Source: UBA2279 sp034399355
Lineage (GTDB): Bacteria > Actinomycetota > Coriobacteriia > Anaerosomatales > Anaerosomataceae
Length of the DNA: 64,000 bases
NCBI GenBank assembly: GCA_034399355.1
Contig: JAXMMT010000042.1
Location: 8,462-72,461 of the forward strand
Direction of reading: 5' to 3'
Shown here: positions 9,271 to 18,144 of the stretch, piece by piece
Numbering within the stretch: the first letter of the stretch is position 1
Layout of the letters: each line of letters begins with the position of its first letter
Made by a program: the position numbers and the translations under genes
The notes under the pieces: generated by a model
Seen by the model: the letters and a program-made list of their open reading frames with translations, nothing else
Told to the model about the DNA's origin: nothing
Databases searched by the model: none

Positions 9271-10070
9271 TGTCTGTCTCGGACGTCGTCTGGTCCCTGC
9301 TCATCGGAGTCGGGTCGGGCTTTCTGTCGGGACAGTTCGGTATCGGTGGCGGAATGGTGATCACACCCGCCATCAGGCTTCTCCTCGGCAGGCCCGAGCT
9401 CATTGCAGTTGGCACGCCGCTGCCCATCATCATCCCGACGGCGGTCGCGGGGGCGATCGCGTACGCACGGCGGGGGCTGATCGACCTGCGCGCGGGAATC
9501 ACGATCGGGCTCGCCGGCTCGATCACTTCCGTTGCCGGAGCCTGGCTGACCAGGCTTGTGGGGGGCTCGTTCGTGCTTGTCGTCACCGCAGTCGTCATCT
9601 GCTACATGGCGCTCGACATGGCGCTGCTGGCCTTCCGTAAAGCACCGACGAACGTAGAGCCGGGCGTTGTGCCGGCAGTACTGCACGGTGTCGCGAAGCG
9701 AGCGCCGCTTGGTTATCTCGCGTTGGGGCTTGTGACCGGTCTCTACTCGGGGTTTCTCGGTCTCGGTGGGGGATTCGTCGTCGTGCCGTCGCTCATCCGG
9801 TGGTTCGGCTTCGACGCCAAACGGGCCATCGGAACGAGTCTCGTGGTCGTGTCCGTTCTCGCTGTGCCGGGTAGCATCACGCACTACCTGCTCGGCCACG
9901 TCGACCCGTGGATCGTCGGTGCGATGGCGCTGGGAGTCGTACCCGGAGCGTTGCTGGGCGCTCGAGTCACAGCGGTCGCCAGCGAGCGCACCGTCAAAAT
10001 CGCATTCTCTAGTCTGCTGCTCGTGGTGGGAGTTGTGCTCGCTCTCGCGGAGTTGGGAGTGTTGGGGTGA
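9270..10070 (+). CDS. TauE/SafE-family permease
   Basis: A 266-residue integral membrane protein with two internally repeated halves, each carrying the family-typical glycine run (QFGIGGGM near the N terminus, FLGLGGGF in the middle). The family exports sulfite, sulfoacetate or similar organic anions; the substrate here is not predictable. ATG 9270 overlaps the stop of the glycosyltransferase and its own stop overlaps the GTG of the next gene, so all three are likely translated in a coupled way. Confidence 0.88.
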   Translation: MSVSDVVWSLLIGVGSGFLSGQFGIGGGMVITPAIRLLLGRPELIAVGTPLPIIIPTAVAGAIAYARRGLIDLRAGITIGLAGSITSVAGAWLTRLVGGSFVLVVTAVVICYMALDMALLAFRKAPTNVEPGVVPAVLHGVAKRAPLGYLALGLVTGLYSGFLGLGGGFVVVPSLIRWFGFDAKRAIGTSLVVVSVLAVPGSITHYLLGHVDPWIVGAMALGVVPGALLGARVTAVASERTVKIAFSSLLLVVGVVLALAELGVLG

Positions 10071-10912
10071 GGAATGCGTTGCGCATTGGCAATGAGACCG
10101 ACCTCGCAATGGTGTGGAGTGCCGTATGCGCTGCGCATATATTTGGTGAGCGCGACGAGTTCAACCGGTTCTTCGGGGAGGCCCCCTGGCGGGTTCAAGT
10201 GACTGACGCCGGCGAGGCGGCAGTCCTCGAGCGCTGGCGCGAGCATCTCAACGTGCTGAGCGTGCGTGGTCTGTGGTGTGCCGAACGGCGCGTGGCTGCT
10301 CTCATGTCTTCGCTCGACGCCGTGTCGTCACGACAAGGCTTCGCGGACATCTTGAGCCCCATCGTTCCCGAGTCGCATGCTGAACCCTACCGTGATGCCG
10401 GGATGCACGTCTGCCAGCGAGTCATCACGATGCGACTCGATCGTCTCCAGCACCAGGAACCTGTGCCTTCGTCACTACCCGAAGGGGTCACGCTGCGCCT
10501 TGGTTGTCCCGATGACCTTGAAGCGCTTGTCGCAATCGACATCACCGCGTTCGACGCTTTCTGGCGGGGAGACGCTCCCACCATCAGTCGCTATCTCTCG
10601 CTGGGTCGTGTCATGGTGGCCGAGGCCGCGGGGCAGCTCATCGGCTATACTCTTGCCACCGTCGAACGCGAGGAGGGCATGCTCGGCCGCTTGACGGTCG
10701 TGCCTCGGCACCGCGGTCGCGGTGTGGGGACATGGCTGCTGAACGATGCGGTCGAGTATCTTGTCCGTGCAGGCGCTTTTGCGGTGTCGCTGTGTACGCA
10801 AGAGGACAATGCGATGTCGCGGTCATTATACGGGCGGGCGGGTTTCCGCGAGGTCGGCGAGACTTCGGTACTTCTCGCGTATGGAAGGACGCCGGAGACG
10901 CAGGCGATCTAG
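10067..10912 (+). CDS. GNAT-family N-acetyltransferase
   Basis: A 281-residue protein. The acetyl-CoA-binding signature VPRHRGRGVGTWLL lies in the C-terminal half, with ARSL-type motif B replaced by AMSRSLYGRAGF. The N-terminal 130 residues look like a diverged second GNAT domain without the signature. The start is GTG within GTGA overlapping the previous stop. The acetyl acceptor is unknown. Confidence 0.85.
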   Translation: MRNALRIGNETDLAMVWSAVCAAHIFGERDEFNRFFGEAPWRVQVTDAGEAAVLERWREHLNVLSVRGLWCAERRVAALMSSLDAVSSRQGFADILSPIVPESHAEPYRDAGMHVCQRVITMRLDRLQHQEPVPSSLPEGVTLRLGCPDDLEALVAIDITAFDAFWRGDAPTISRYLSLGRVMVAEAAGQLIGYTLATVEREEGMLGRLTVVPRHRGRGVGTWLLNDAVEYLVRAGAFAVSLCTQEDNAMSRSLYGRAGFREVGETSVLLAYGRTPETQAI

Positions 10913-10931
10913 GGCTGCTGAAAGGGATCGA

Positions 10932-12236
10932 ATGTCGAGCAGACGGACCATCGTGGTCGACGTGATGTTGGTGATCGCCACCTCGGTCATCGGTATCATC
11001 AGCGCCGCAGCTATCATCGTGCCCAACGCTGTGCCTCGACCCGTCTTTATCACAGCGGTCATTGGTCTCGTTATCGTCGCGTTCGGCTCGGTCATCGCCC
11101 GGATGGCGACAAGGCCCGACCATCTCAAGGCCCTCCAATCGCACCAGATCCTCGAAATCGCCGATCGCAGCCTTGCATACCTGCGACGTGGTCTCGACCA
11201 GCACACGGCGGGCGCCGTGTGCCGTCTCGCCTTGGAAGAGAGTGAGGCGGCGGCGGTTGCGATCACCGACACGGAGGCCGTTCTCGGCTTCGCCGGTCTC
11301 GGCGAGGACCACCACGAGGTTGGCAGGCCCATCCTCACGCGCGCGACGCGAGAGGCGATCGAGATGAACGAGCGCCGCGTGCTTGCGTCTCGCGACGAGA
11401 TCGGCTGCCCAAAGGTCGGCTGCCTGCTTCGCGCCGCCATCGTCGTGCCGCTCGAGATACGCGATGAGTCCGTGGGAACGCTGAAGTTCTACTACACGAC
11501 GCCGCGCCTGCTCAATGAGACGCAGGTGACGATGGTAGAGGGCCTCGCGAAGCTGCTCTCCACGCAGCTCGAACTCTCCGAGCTGGAGCGGCAGACCCAG
11601 CTCGCGTGCCGCATGGAACTCAAAGCGCTGCAGGCGCAGATAAACCCGCACTTCCTGTTCAACACGATCAATACCATTGCCATGCTGATCCGCACCGAGC
11701 CGATGAAGGCGCGTGATCTGCTGCGCGAGTTCGCCCGCTTCTATCGCAGGATGCTCGAGAACAACGAGGGCCTCGTCCCGCTGCGCGAGGAGCTCGAGTA
11801 CACGCGCAGTTACCTGACGTTCGAGCGTGCCCGGTTCGACGAACGGCTGCACATGTCCGAGCACGTCCCCGATGAGATGCTCGACATCGTCGTGCCTGCG
11901 TTCATCCTGCAGCCGCTCGTCGAGAACTGTGTGCAACACGGTATCAAGCCAGAGGGCGTACTCAACATCTCCATCGATGGTGTGCGCGACGGGCGTGTCG
12001 CGAACTTGGTGGTGCGCGATGACGGGGTCGGCATCGTGGCTGACGATCTGTCCCGTGTGCTCACCCCCGGCTTCGGGAAGGGGCTAGGCATTGCGCTCAA
12101 GAACATCGACGATAGACTCAAGGGGTACTTCGGTGTGGGAAGCAGCCTGCTCGTGGAGAGCATCGAGGGCACTGGTACAGCGGTGACGCTCACGCTCGTG
12201 CTGCCCGAGGAACGAGAGGGAGGTAGTGATGCTTAA
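10932..12236 (+). CDS. LytS/YehU-type sensor histidine kinase
   Basis: A 434-residue kinase with two hydrophobic segments at about 9-31 and 36-56, a GAF-like domain (about 75-215) and a His_kinase/HATPase region with the phosphoacceptor His240 in INPHFLFN. The N-terminal membrane part is much shorter than the multi-helix 5TM domain of classic LytS, so sensing probably relies on the GAF domain. The ATG at 10932 is preceded by GAAAGGG; an open frame upstream has no good ribosome site. The gene overlaps its response regulator by 8 bases. Confidence 0.9.
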   Translation: MSSRRTIVVDVMLVIATSVIGIISAAAIIVPNAVPRPVFITAVIGLVIVAFGSVIARMATRPDHLKALQSHQILEIADRSLAYLRRGLDQHTAGAVCRLALEESEAAAVAITDTEAVLGFAGLGEDHHEVGRPILTRATREAIEMNERRVLASRDEIGCPKVGCLLRAAIVVPLEIRDESVGTLKFYYTTPRLLNETQVTMVEGLAKLLSTQLELSELERQTQLACRMELKALQAQINPHFLFNTINTIAMLIRTEPMKARDLLREFARFYRRMLENNEGLVPLREELEYTRSYLTFERARFDERLHMSEHVPDEMLDIVVPAFILQPLVENCVQHGIKPEGVLNISIDGVRDGRVANLVVRDDGVGIVADDLSRVLTPGFGKGLGIALKNIDDRLKGYFGVGSSLLVESIEGTGTAVTLTLVLPEEREGGSDA

Positions 12237-12936
12237 AGCGCTCGTCGTGGACGATGAGGCTCCAGCGCGCTCCGAACTCCGCTACCTGCTCGAAGAGGCT
12301 GGTGGTGTGGAGGTCGTCGGCGAGGCGTCCAACGCCCAGGAAGCGCTTCAGCTCATCAAGGCCATTCCTTACGATGTCGTGTTCCTCGACATCGACATGC
12401 CGGGTCTCTCCGGCATGCAGCTTGCCGAGGTTCTGGTGCAGCTCGAGCGTCAGCCTGCGGTCATCTTCGTGACCGCCTACAGCGAACATGCGGTCAAGGC
12501 GTTCGAAGTGCAGGCGACCGACTATCTCATGAAGCCGGTCGAGGTCGACCGGCTGCGACAGGCCATTGAGCGGCTGATCCCGTCCGAGGACGCGCCGGCG
12601 CGCATCGAGCGCGTCCCGGTGGAGAAGGCCGGCAGGAAGTTGCTCCTCCGGGTCGGTGAGATCTTCTACATCATGGCGAAGGACGACTACTCCTACATCT
12701 TCACGTCTGATGAGCGCTATCTCTCGACGATCTCACTCGCGCAGCTTGAGCAGAAGCTCGAGCCGCAAGGCTTCTTCCGTGTCCACCGTCGCTTCGTCGT
12801 TAACCTGTCACAGGTCAAAGAGGTCGCGCCCATGTACGGTGGTACGATGCTGCTCACGCTCAAGGACAAGACTGCGACTCAGGTGCCGGCGTCCCGAAGG
12901 CGCGTTCCCTCGCTCAAGAAGGCGCTGGGGCTGTAG
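12229..12936 (+). CDS. LytTR-family response regulator
   Basis: A 235-residue two-domain regulator with a receiver domain carrying phosphoacceptor Asp54 (FLDIDMPG) and a C-terminal LytTR DNA-binding domain (about 135-235; FFRVHRRFVVNLSQV is the typical core). GGGAGG at 12218-12223 favours ATG 12229 over the GTG at 12226. It is the partner of the overlapping LytS-like kinase. Related pairs in other bacteria control carboxylate transporters, and an acetate-type symporter lies 1.6 kb downstream. Confidence 0.92.
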   Translation: MLKALVVDDEAPARSELRYLLEEAGGVEVVGEASNAQEALQLIKAIPYDVVFLDIDMPGLSGMQLAEVLVQLERQPAVIFVTAYSEHAVKAFEVQATDYLMKPVEVDRLRQAIERLIPSEDAPARIERVPVEKAGRKLLLRVGEIFYIMAKDDYSYIFTSDERYLSTISLAQLEQKLEPQGFFRVHRRFVVNLSQVKEVAPMYGGTMLLTLKDKTATQVPASRRRVPSLKKALGL

Positions 12937-12938
12937 GT

Positions 12939-13391
12939 GTGCGCGTCGGTGTTATCTCGGACACACATGGCACGCTGTCGGCAGTGGTACACGATGTGTT
13001 CGCCGGTGTCGACCACATCATCCACGCCGGCGACGTAGGTTCCGCGGCGGTGTTGGCCGAACTCGAGACAATCGCTCCCGTCACGGCTGTCCACGGCAAC
13101 ACCGACTCGACCGAGATCGCCTTCACGCTTCCGGCCCGTGTCTCGGTGACGGTTGCAGGCACGCGTTTTCTCGCGGGTCACATACGTGCCGAACTCACGC
13201 GTCCGGGCGTCCCGGATGATGTTGATGTCGTCGTTTTCGGCCACACACATGTGCCGCTGACCGAGCGTCGCGCCGGCGTCCTGTATGTGAACCCTGGCTC
13301 GGCTTCGCGCAGCAGAGGCGGCCACGGCCGCACCGTTGCCGTCGTTGAAGACACCGTCGGCGGTCTCGAAGCGCGCATCGTCGGTCTCTGA
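12939..13391 (+). CDS. YfcE/MJ0936-type metallophosphoesterase
   Basis: A 150-residue phosphodiesterase-like protein with all metal-binding blocks of the family: ISDTHG, HAGDVG, HGNTD and FGHTHVP. It starts with GTG 2 bases after the LytTR gene and so belongs to the same transcript. The physiological substrate is unknown. A strong hairpin follows the stop codon. Confidence 0.88.
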   Translation: MRVGVISDTHGTLSAVVHDVFAGVDHIIHAGDVGSAAVLAELETIAPVTAVHGNTDSTEIAFTLPARVSVTVAGTRFLAGHIRAELTRPGVPDDVDVVVFGHTHVPLTERRAGVLYVNPGSASRSRGGHGRTVAVVEDTVGGLEARIVGL

Positions 13392-13400
13392 GCCCTGCGG

Positions 13401-13440
13401 ACGGCCCCTACACCGGCGGTGAACGGTCGTCAGGGGCCGT
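13401..13440 (+). terminator. Hairpin after the LytS/LytTR operon
   Basis: ACGGCCCCT at 13401-13409 pairs perfectly with AGGGGCCGT at 13432-13440, and the loop contains a smaller CACC/GGTG hairpin. No T-run follows, as is common in high-GC Actinobacteria. Confidence 0.55.
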
Positions 13441-13559
13441 GAGCGGCCTGGAAACGCTCGACTACCTTGCTGCCAGCCACTCACCCCCTCACTCACCCCT
13501 CTAGCCGAAGGCTGCGTGCCGTACGCGGTGGCTTCATCGCGCGTGCGGCGCTGCCCTTG

Positions 13560-13568
13560 TACGTTGAT
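13560..13568 (+). promoter_or_regulatory. Possible LytTR half-site upstream of uspA
   Basis: TACGTTGAT matches the published LytTR-binding consensus [TA][AC][CA]GTTN[AG][TG] at every position. A second repeat at the usual spacing of about 12 bases is not seen. A short hairpin (GGGCGG 13574-13579 / CCGCCC 13586-13591) lies between it and the uspA ribosome site. Confidence 0.3.
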
Positions 13569-13616
13569 TGTGTGGGCGGGCCGATCCGCCCGTCTGTCTT
13601 CGAGGAGGTGAAGCGC

Positions 13617-14111
13617 ATGAAAGTCTGCATCAAGGGTGCTGCGGAGGACCTCAGGCTCGGCGACATCCAAGAAGTGTGTCATGAGATCGACCGCATCCTG
13701 CTTCCGACCGATGGCTCTGAGCCCTCGGTCGCTGCCACGGAGTACGCGGTCATTCTGGCCAAGACGTTCGGCGCCACGGTCAGGGCGATCTACGTCGATA
13801 CCGGCCTGGAAGCGCTGGAGTATCCAGAGGAGATCATGAACGAAGACGTCTACGAGGGCGTCCACCCGTCGGTCAAGGGGCTCGTCATCGCCAAGACGAT
13901 GTGCGAGCGCAACGGCGTCGAATGTGAGGTCGCCGTCATCCAGGGCGGCGTTGCAAAGCGCATCGTCGCTCAGGCCGAGTCGTGGAAAGCCGACATGATC
14001 GTTGTCGGCGACACCGGCCGAACAGGCATCAAACGTATCGCGCTCGGTTCGGTCGCCGAGACGGTCGTCAAAGGCTCACCCGTTCCCGTGGTGGTCGTGA
14101 AGGCCGACTAG
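13617..14111 (+). CDS. Universal stress protein (UspA family)
   Basis: A 164-residue protein with a 22-residue N-terminal extension before the Usp core (RILLPTDGSEPS). The ATP-binding signature G-x2-G-x9-G(S) is present near the C terminus (GDTGRTG ... GSVAETV). GAGGAGGTG at 13602-13610 fixes the start at 13617. It sits 56 bases before the DUF485/symporter pair and probably shares its transcript. Usp proteins located beside transporters often modulate them, but that is inference here. Confidence 0.88.
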   Translation: MKVCIKGAAEDLRLGDIQEVCHEIDRILLPTDGSEPSVAATEYAVILAKTFGATVRAIYVDTGLEALEYPEEIMNEDVYEGVHPSVKGLVIAKTMCERNGVECEVAVIQGGVAKRIVAQAESWKADMIVVGDTGRTGIKRIALGSVAETVVKGSPVPVVVVKAD

Positions 14112-14167
14112 AACGCCCGCATCCGTAGCCGAGGGACTCGGCTGGAAAGCAATAGAGGAGGTGCAAC

Positions 14168-14554
14168 ATGGGAGACACGACGATGCAGCCCGCAACCACT
14201 GCGGCAACCGCTGGTTCGCGGGCACAGATCCAGCACGGCACCCACATCGACACCATCGAGAACGTTGACATCGTGTTTCGTGCCCAGCGGAAGCTTTCTT
14301 TCACGTACGGCGCGTGGTTCTTCGGCGTGACGCTTGCGATCCCGGCGTCCTCGGTGTGGTGGAAGGGCTGGTACGCCACCCCGATCTGGGGCGGCTTCAC
14401 GATGAACTACCTGTTCGTATCACTGCTCTACTACGTGTTTCTTTGGACGATGGCCTGGACCTACTCGAAGCAGGCCGACAAGCTCGACGAACAGCTCATG
14501 CATATGGCGGACGCCGATGAGGCGTCGGCTGCGATGACCGGAAAGGAGGGGTAG
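14168..14554 (+). CDS. DUF485-type small membrane subunit of solute symporter
   Basis: A 128-residue protein with two transmembrane helices (about 47-65 and 80-100), an N-terminal cytoplasmic segment and an acidic tail. Small proteins of this DUF485-like type are regularly encoded just before acetate/pyruvate-type Na+/solute symporters, as here, where the symporter starts 2 bases after the stop. AGGAGG lies just upstream of the ATG. The role is accessory; the mechanism is not established. Confidence 0.75.
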   Translation: MGDTTMQPATTAATAGSRAQIQHGTHIDTIENVDIVFRAQRKLSFTYGAWFFGVTLAIPASSVWWKGWYATPIWGGFTMNYLFVSLLYYVFLWTMAWTYSKQADKLDEQLMHMADADEASAAMTGKEG

Positions 14555-14556
14555 CG

Positions 14557-16389
14557 GTGGGAAATCTCAACACCATAGCGATCGCGCTCGTCATTGTGCT
14601 GATCCTGTTCACGGTCTCGCTGACGATCTTCGCTAATCGCTTTACCCGTACGACCGCCGACTTCTATCTGGCCGGTCGCAAAGTCGGCTCCTTTGCCAAC
14701 GCATCGGCGATCTCGGGCGACTATCTGTCCGCCGCGTCGTTCCTCGGCGTCGCCGGCGCCGTCTACGCGTCCGGCCTTGACGGCGTCTGGTACGCGGCGG
14801 GATTCGCCGGCGGCTTCATGGTCGTGGTGCTCTTCATCGCATCGGCGCTTCGCCGCTTCGGTGAGTACACGGTTGCTGACTTCGCGTTCGGGCGTTTCGG
14901 ATCTCACCGTATCCGTCTCGTTACCGTGGTAATGGTGCTCCTTACGAGCATGTTCTACATGGCGCCCCAGATGTATGGCGCAGGCACGACGTGGAAGGTG
15001 CTCGTGGGTCGTGGCATCTTCGGCCTGGACCCATACACCTCCGGTGTCGTTGTCGTCGCAGCGATCATGATGTTCTATGTCGCCGTCGGCGGCATGAAGG
15101 GCACCACGCTCAACCAGATCTTCCAGTTCTGGTGGCTGAACTTCGCGATGATCATGGTGGTCATCTTCGCCTTCGGCAACGGCTTCAGCTATCCGGCTGC
15201 TCTCCAGGCGGCATCGGACGGTACGATCGTCAACAGCAAGGTAGTGACGGTCGAGCAGCTTACTGCCGACGACGGCGCGATGCTGGCGAAAGCCGAAGGC
15301 GTCATGTCTGCCGAGGAGTTCGCCAAGGTACAAGGGGCCGTCGATGTCGGCGATCCGGCTGCCAAGGTCCCTGTGGCGCTTCCTGCCGTCAACAAGCTGC
15401 ACGAGATGCGCGATGCGCTCTTCAACGAGCCGGGACATCGCTACAACACTTTCGACCAGTTCTCGATGGTGCTGGCCCTTGTCCTTGGTACCGCGGGTCT
15501 GCCACACATCCTGAACCGGTACTACACCAACCCGTCTGGTGCGGCAGCGCGCCGCTCCACCTTCTGGGTGCTCGTCTTCATCGGCATCTTCTATATCATG
15601 GCCCCCATCGCCGGTCTTGCCGGTATCAATATCATCAAGAATGCTGTGGCCAACGGCACGGCTCCGGCCACCGCCGACTACGTCAATGGCATGCTTGTGA
15701 AGTCTGACGCCATCATGCCGACCATCGCTCAGATCCTTGGCGGCGAATGGCTGATGGGTATCGTCTCGGCGGGCGCCTTCGCGGCTATGTTCTCCACGAT
15801 CGGTGGCCTGCTCATCGCTTCGGCATCAGCCGTCGGCCACGACGTCTATGAGAAGTACGTCAACCCCAATGCAAGTGAGAAGCAGCGTGTGTTCGTCGGT
15901 AAGGCTGCAGTCGTCGTCTTCGCTCTCATCGCGATGGGTATCGGTCTGGGTATCCCGGCCTCAGGTCTGGACCAGGCGTACCCGGCGCTGATCGCCATGA
16001 TGGTGACCTGGGCGTTCGCTGTTGGCGCGGGAGCGTTCGTCCCGATGTTGCTCACCGGCATCTGGTGGAAGGGCACCACGGAGCGTGGCGCTATCTCCGG
16101 CATGCTCGTCGGCGGCGGCGGCTCGATATTCATCATCGTGCTGAACATCCTGAGCCAGCTTGGCATCATCGGAAAGACGGGCCTGATCGGGTTCCTCGGA
16201 GGTCTGACCTTCCCGACGCTGTTCACGTTCCCGCTGGCGATCGCGACGATCATCGTCGTCAGCAAGCTGGATGGGCAGCTTCCCAAGAATCTGGACGAGA
16301 TCTGGATGCGAATCCACGGGACCGCTCACGAGCGGTATGAGAAGGAGCACGGCTTGGACAAGGTGAGCACCATGTTCGCCAAGCACTAG
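14557..16389 (+). CDS. Acetate-type sodium/solute symporter (ActP/MctC-like)
   Basis: A 610-residue integral membrane protein of the sodium:solute symporter family with about 13 transmembrane segments. ADFYLAGRKVG and SGDYLSAASFLGVAGA are family signatures near the N terminus. An unusually long hydrophilic loop (about residues 220-290, rich in Val, Glu and Asp) separates the middle helices. The start is GTG. It pairs with the DUF485 gene; uptake of acetate or another short monocarboxylate is likely, but the substrate is not fixed by sequence. Confidence 0.87.
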   Translation: MGNLNTIAIALVIVLILFTVSLTIFANRFTRTTADFYLAGRKVGSFANASAISGDYLSAASFLGVAGAVYASGLDGVWYAAGFAGGFMVVVLFIASALRRFGEYTVADFAFGRFGSHRIRLVTVVMVLLTSMFYMAPQMYGAGTTWKVLVGRGIFGLDPYTSGVVVVAAIMMFYVAVGGMKGTTLNQIFQFWWLNFAMIMVVIFAFGNGFSYPAALQAASDGTIVNSKVVTVEQLTADDGAMLAKAEGVMSAEEFAKVQGAVDVGDPAAKVPVALPAVNKLHEMRDALFNEPGHRYNTFDQFSMVLALVLGTAGLPHILNRYYTNPSGAAARRSTFWVLVFIGIFYIMAPIAGLAGINIIKNAVANGTAPATADYVNGMLVKSDAIMPTIAQILGGEWLMGIVSAGAFAAMFSTIGGLLIASASAVGHDVYEKYVNPNASEKQRVFVGKAAVVVFALIAMGIGLGIPASGLDQAYPALIAMMVTWAFAVGAGAFVPMLLTGIWWKGTTERGAISGMLVGGGGSIFIIVLNILSQLGIIGKTGLIGFLGGLTFPTLFTFPLAIATIIVVSKLDGQLPKNLDEIWMRIHGTAHERYEKEHGLDKVSTMFAKH

Positions 16390-16438
16390 TCGATACATCC
16401 CCCAGTCGGGGCTCCACCCCCCAGGGAGCTCTCGAGCA

Positions 16439-16471
16439 GGCGCCGGTCCTCCATCCCGGAGGGCCGGCGCC
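16439..16471. terminator. Bidirectional hairpin between symporter and pgi
   Basis: A 14-bp stem (16439-16452 with 16458-16471, one G.U pair) with a 5-base loop lies between two convergent genes and can serve both strands. It is very GC-rich and has no T-run. Confidence 0.7.
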
Positions 16472-16484
16472 GTCACGTCCGGCG

Positions 16485-18134
16485 TCAGGCTTCCGCGGCG
16501 GCGGCGAGGTCGTCAGCGAGTGCAGCGACGTCGTGCGCGGTCGCACCTGGGAGGTCGAGACGCATCACGCGTCGTCCACGAGCGGCGAGCGTCACGAGGT
16601 CACCTTCCGCCTGTGCGCGGTGCAGTGCGGAGAGGCCAAAACTCTGCTTGGGGATCTCGTAGTCGGTATGGTCGCGCGTCGTCACGACCAGGAAGACTCC
16701 TGTGTTCGGCCCGCCCTTGTGCAGCTGGCCGGTCGAGTGCAGATAGCGAGGCCCCAACTCGAGACAGACGGCCGTCCCCGTCGAGTCGGCGACGTGCCTG
16801 CTCGCGGTACGAAGTGGCATCAGCAACGTCTCGTCTTCGGGAAGGTAGGCGAGGACGGCAAGGTAGTCGCCTGGCTGCAGTGTGCCGAACAGGGCGCGAA
16901 GAGCCTCGATACGCTCGGTCGGCTCTGTCGTTGGCTGGGCCATGCCGCCGGCGTAGGTCACCCACGTCCCGCCAAGGTCCGCGCTCGCGCGCGGTGCCGA
17001 TGACTCACCGGCGAGGATCGCCGTCGTCGCCTTTTTCGCCTCAGTGACGTTGGGTTCGTCAAACGGGTTGACGCCCATCAGGAAGCCGGTCAGCGCCACC
17101 GCGTACTCCCAGCGCAGGAACTCGACGCCGATGTCGTAGGAGTCCGACAGCACGAGTTCGAAGACAGGGGAGTCCGCCGCGACGTTCTTCGACCAGGCTC
17201 GCAGGTCCTCATCGTCTGCATAACGGATGACGACGACTGCGCGATCGGGTCCGTAGCCGGTGGGTGTGGAGATGCCCTGCTCCACGACGGGCACGATGCC
17301 TTTGCCGCCCTTACCAAGTGACTCGGCCACGAGCTGTTCGATCCAAAGGCCGAACGAGCGCAGGGTCGGGGAGCATACGAGCGTCAGTTTGTCTTGCTGC
17401 GCTTCGTAGCGGTCGGTCATCCATGCGGCCAGCAGGGCGCCCGGATTCTGCTCGGCAGGGGCCTTACACGCTTCCTCCATGACTGCAGCACGCTCGATCA
17501 GCGTAGGCACGTCGATCCCGATGAGTGCGGCAGGTGCAAGGCCGAACATGCTGAGCGCCGAGTAGCGTCCCCCCACGGTGGCGGGTGCGGAGAGCGTCAC
17601 GCGCATGAGTTCGCGCTGGCGTAGCTTCTCAAGGGGCGAGCCGGGATCAGTGATGATGATGAAGCGTCGTCCGGCTGCCGGTCTTAGCATAGTAGCTTCC
17701 ATCCACTGACGGAAGATCGCGTAGAGCGACAGCGGCTCGAGGGTCGTGCCGGACTTGGACGCGAGGACGAAGAACGTGCGGTTGGGGTCGAGCGTGTCGA
17801 GTAAGGATTTCACCGCGAGTGGAGAGGTCGTGTCGAGGATGTGCATCCGCGGCATCCGCGGTGCCGAACCGATCACGCGTGAGAGCACCAGCGGAGCGAG
17901 TGAAGAGCCACCCATGCCGAGCAGCACGAGGTCGTCGGTGCCCTCGCTCAAGATCGCCTTCGCCAGGCTCTCGAGCAGCGGGAAACGACCGGAGGCTTTG
18001 CTCGCAAGGTCGGTCCAGCCCATACGTTGGACGATAGGTATGCGATTGTCGAACTCCTCGCAGTACAGGCTCGCATCGCGGTTGTTGAGCCGATCGATGG
18101 CGTTGGCATCGATGAGCCGTTGCAGCGCGTCCAT
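16485..18134 (-). CDS. pgi: Glucose-6-phosphate isomerase
   Basis: Interconverts glucose 6-phosphate and fructose 6-phosphate. The 549-residue protein has the sugar-phosphate-binding loop LGMGGSSLAPLVLS and the SKSGTTLEPLS signature of the SIS fold. It is the bacterial form related to fused or long PGI proteins. It lies 10 bases downstream of the DMT transporter on the same strand and is probably the last gene of this leftward run, ending at the bidirectional hairpin. Confidence 0.9.
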   Translation of the reverse strand: MDALQRLIDANAIDRLNNRDASLYCEEFDNRIPIVQRMGWTDLASKASGRFPLLESLAKAILSEGTDDLVLLGMGGSSLAPLVLSRVIGSAPRMPRMHILDTTSPLAVKSLLDTLDPNRTFFVLASKSGTTLEPLSLYAIFRQWMEATMLRPAAGRRFIIITDPGSPLEKLRQRELMRVTLSAPATVGGRYSALSMFGLAPAALIGIDVPTLIERAAVMEEACKAPAEQNPGALLAAWMTDRYEAQQDKLTLVCSPTLRSFGLWIEQLVAESLGKGGKGIVPVVEQGISTPTGYGPDRAVVVIRYADDEDLRAWSKNVAADSPVFELVLSDSYDIGVEFLRWEYAVALTGFLMGVNPFDEPNVTEAKKATTAILAGESSAPRASADLGGTWVTYAGGMAQPTTEPTERIEALRALFGTLQPGDYLAVLAYLPEDETLLMPLRTASRHVADSTGTAVCLELGPRYLHSTGQLHKGGPNTGVFLVVTTRDHTDYEIPKQSFGLSALHRAQAEGDLVTLAARGRRVMRLDLPGATAHDVAALADDLAAAAEA

Positions 18135-18144
18135 GACTGGCCCC

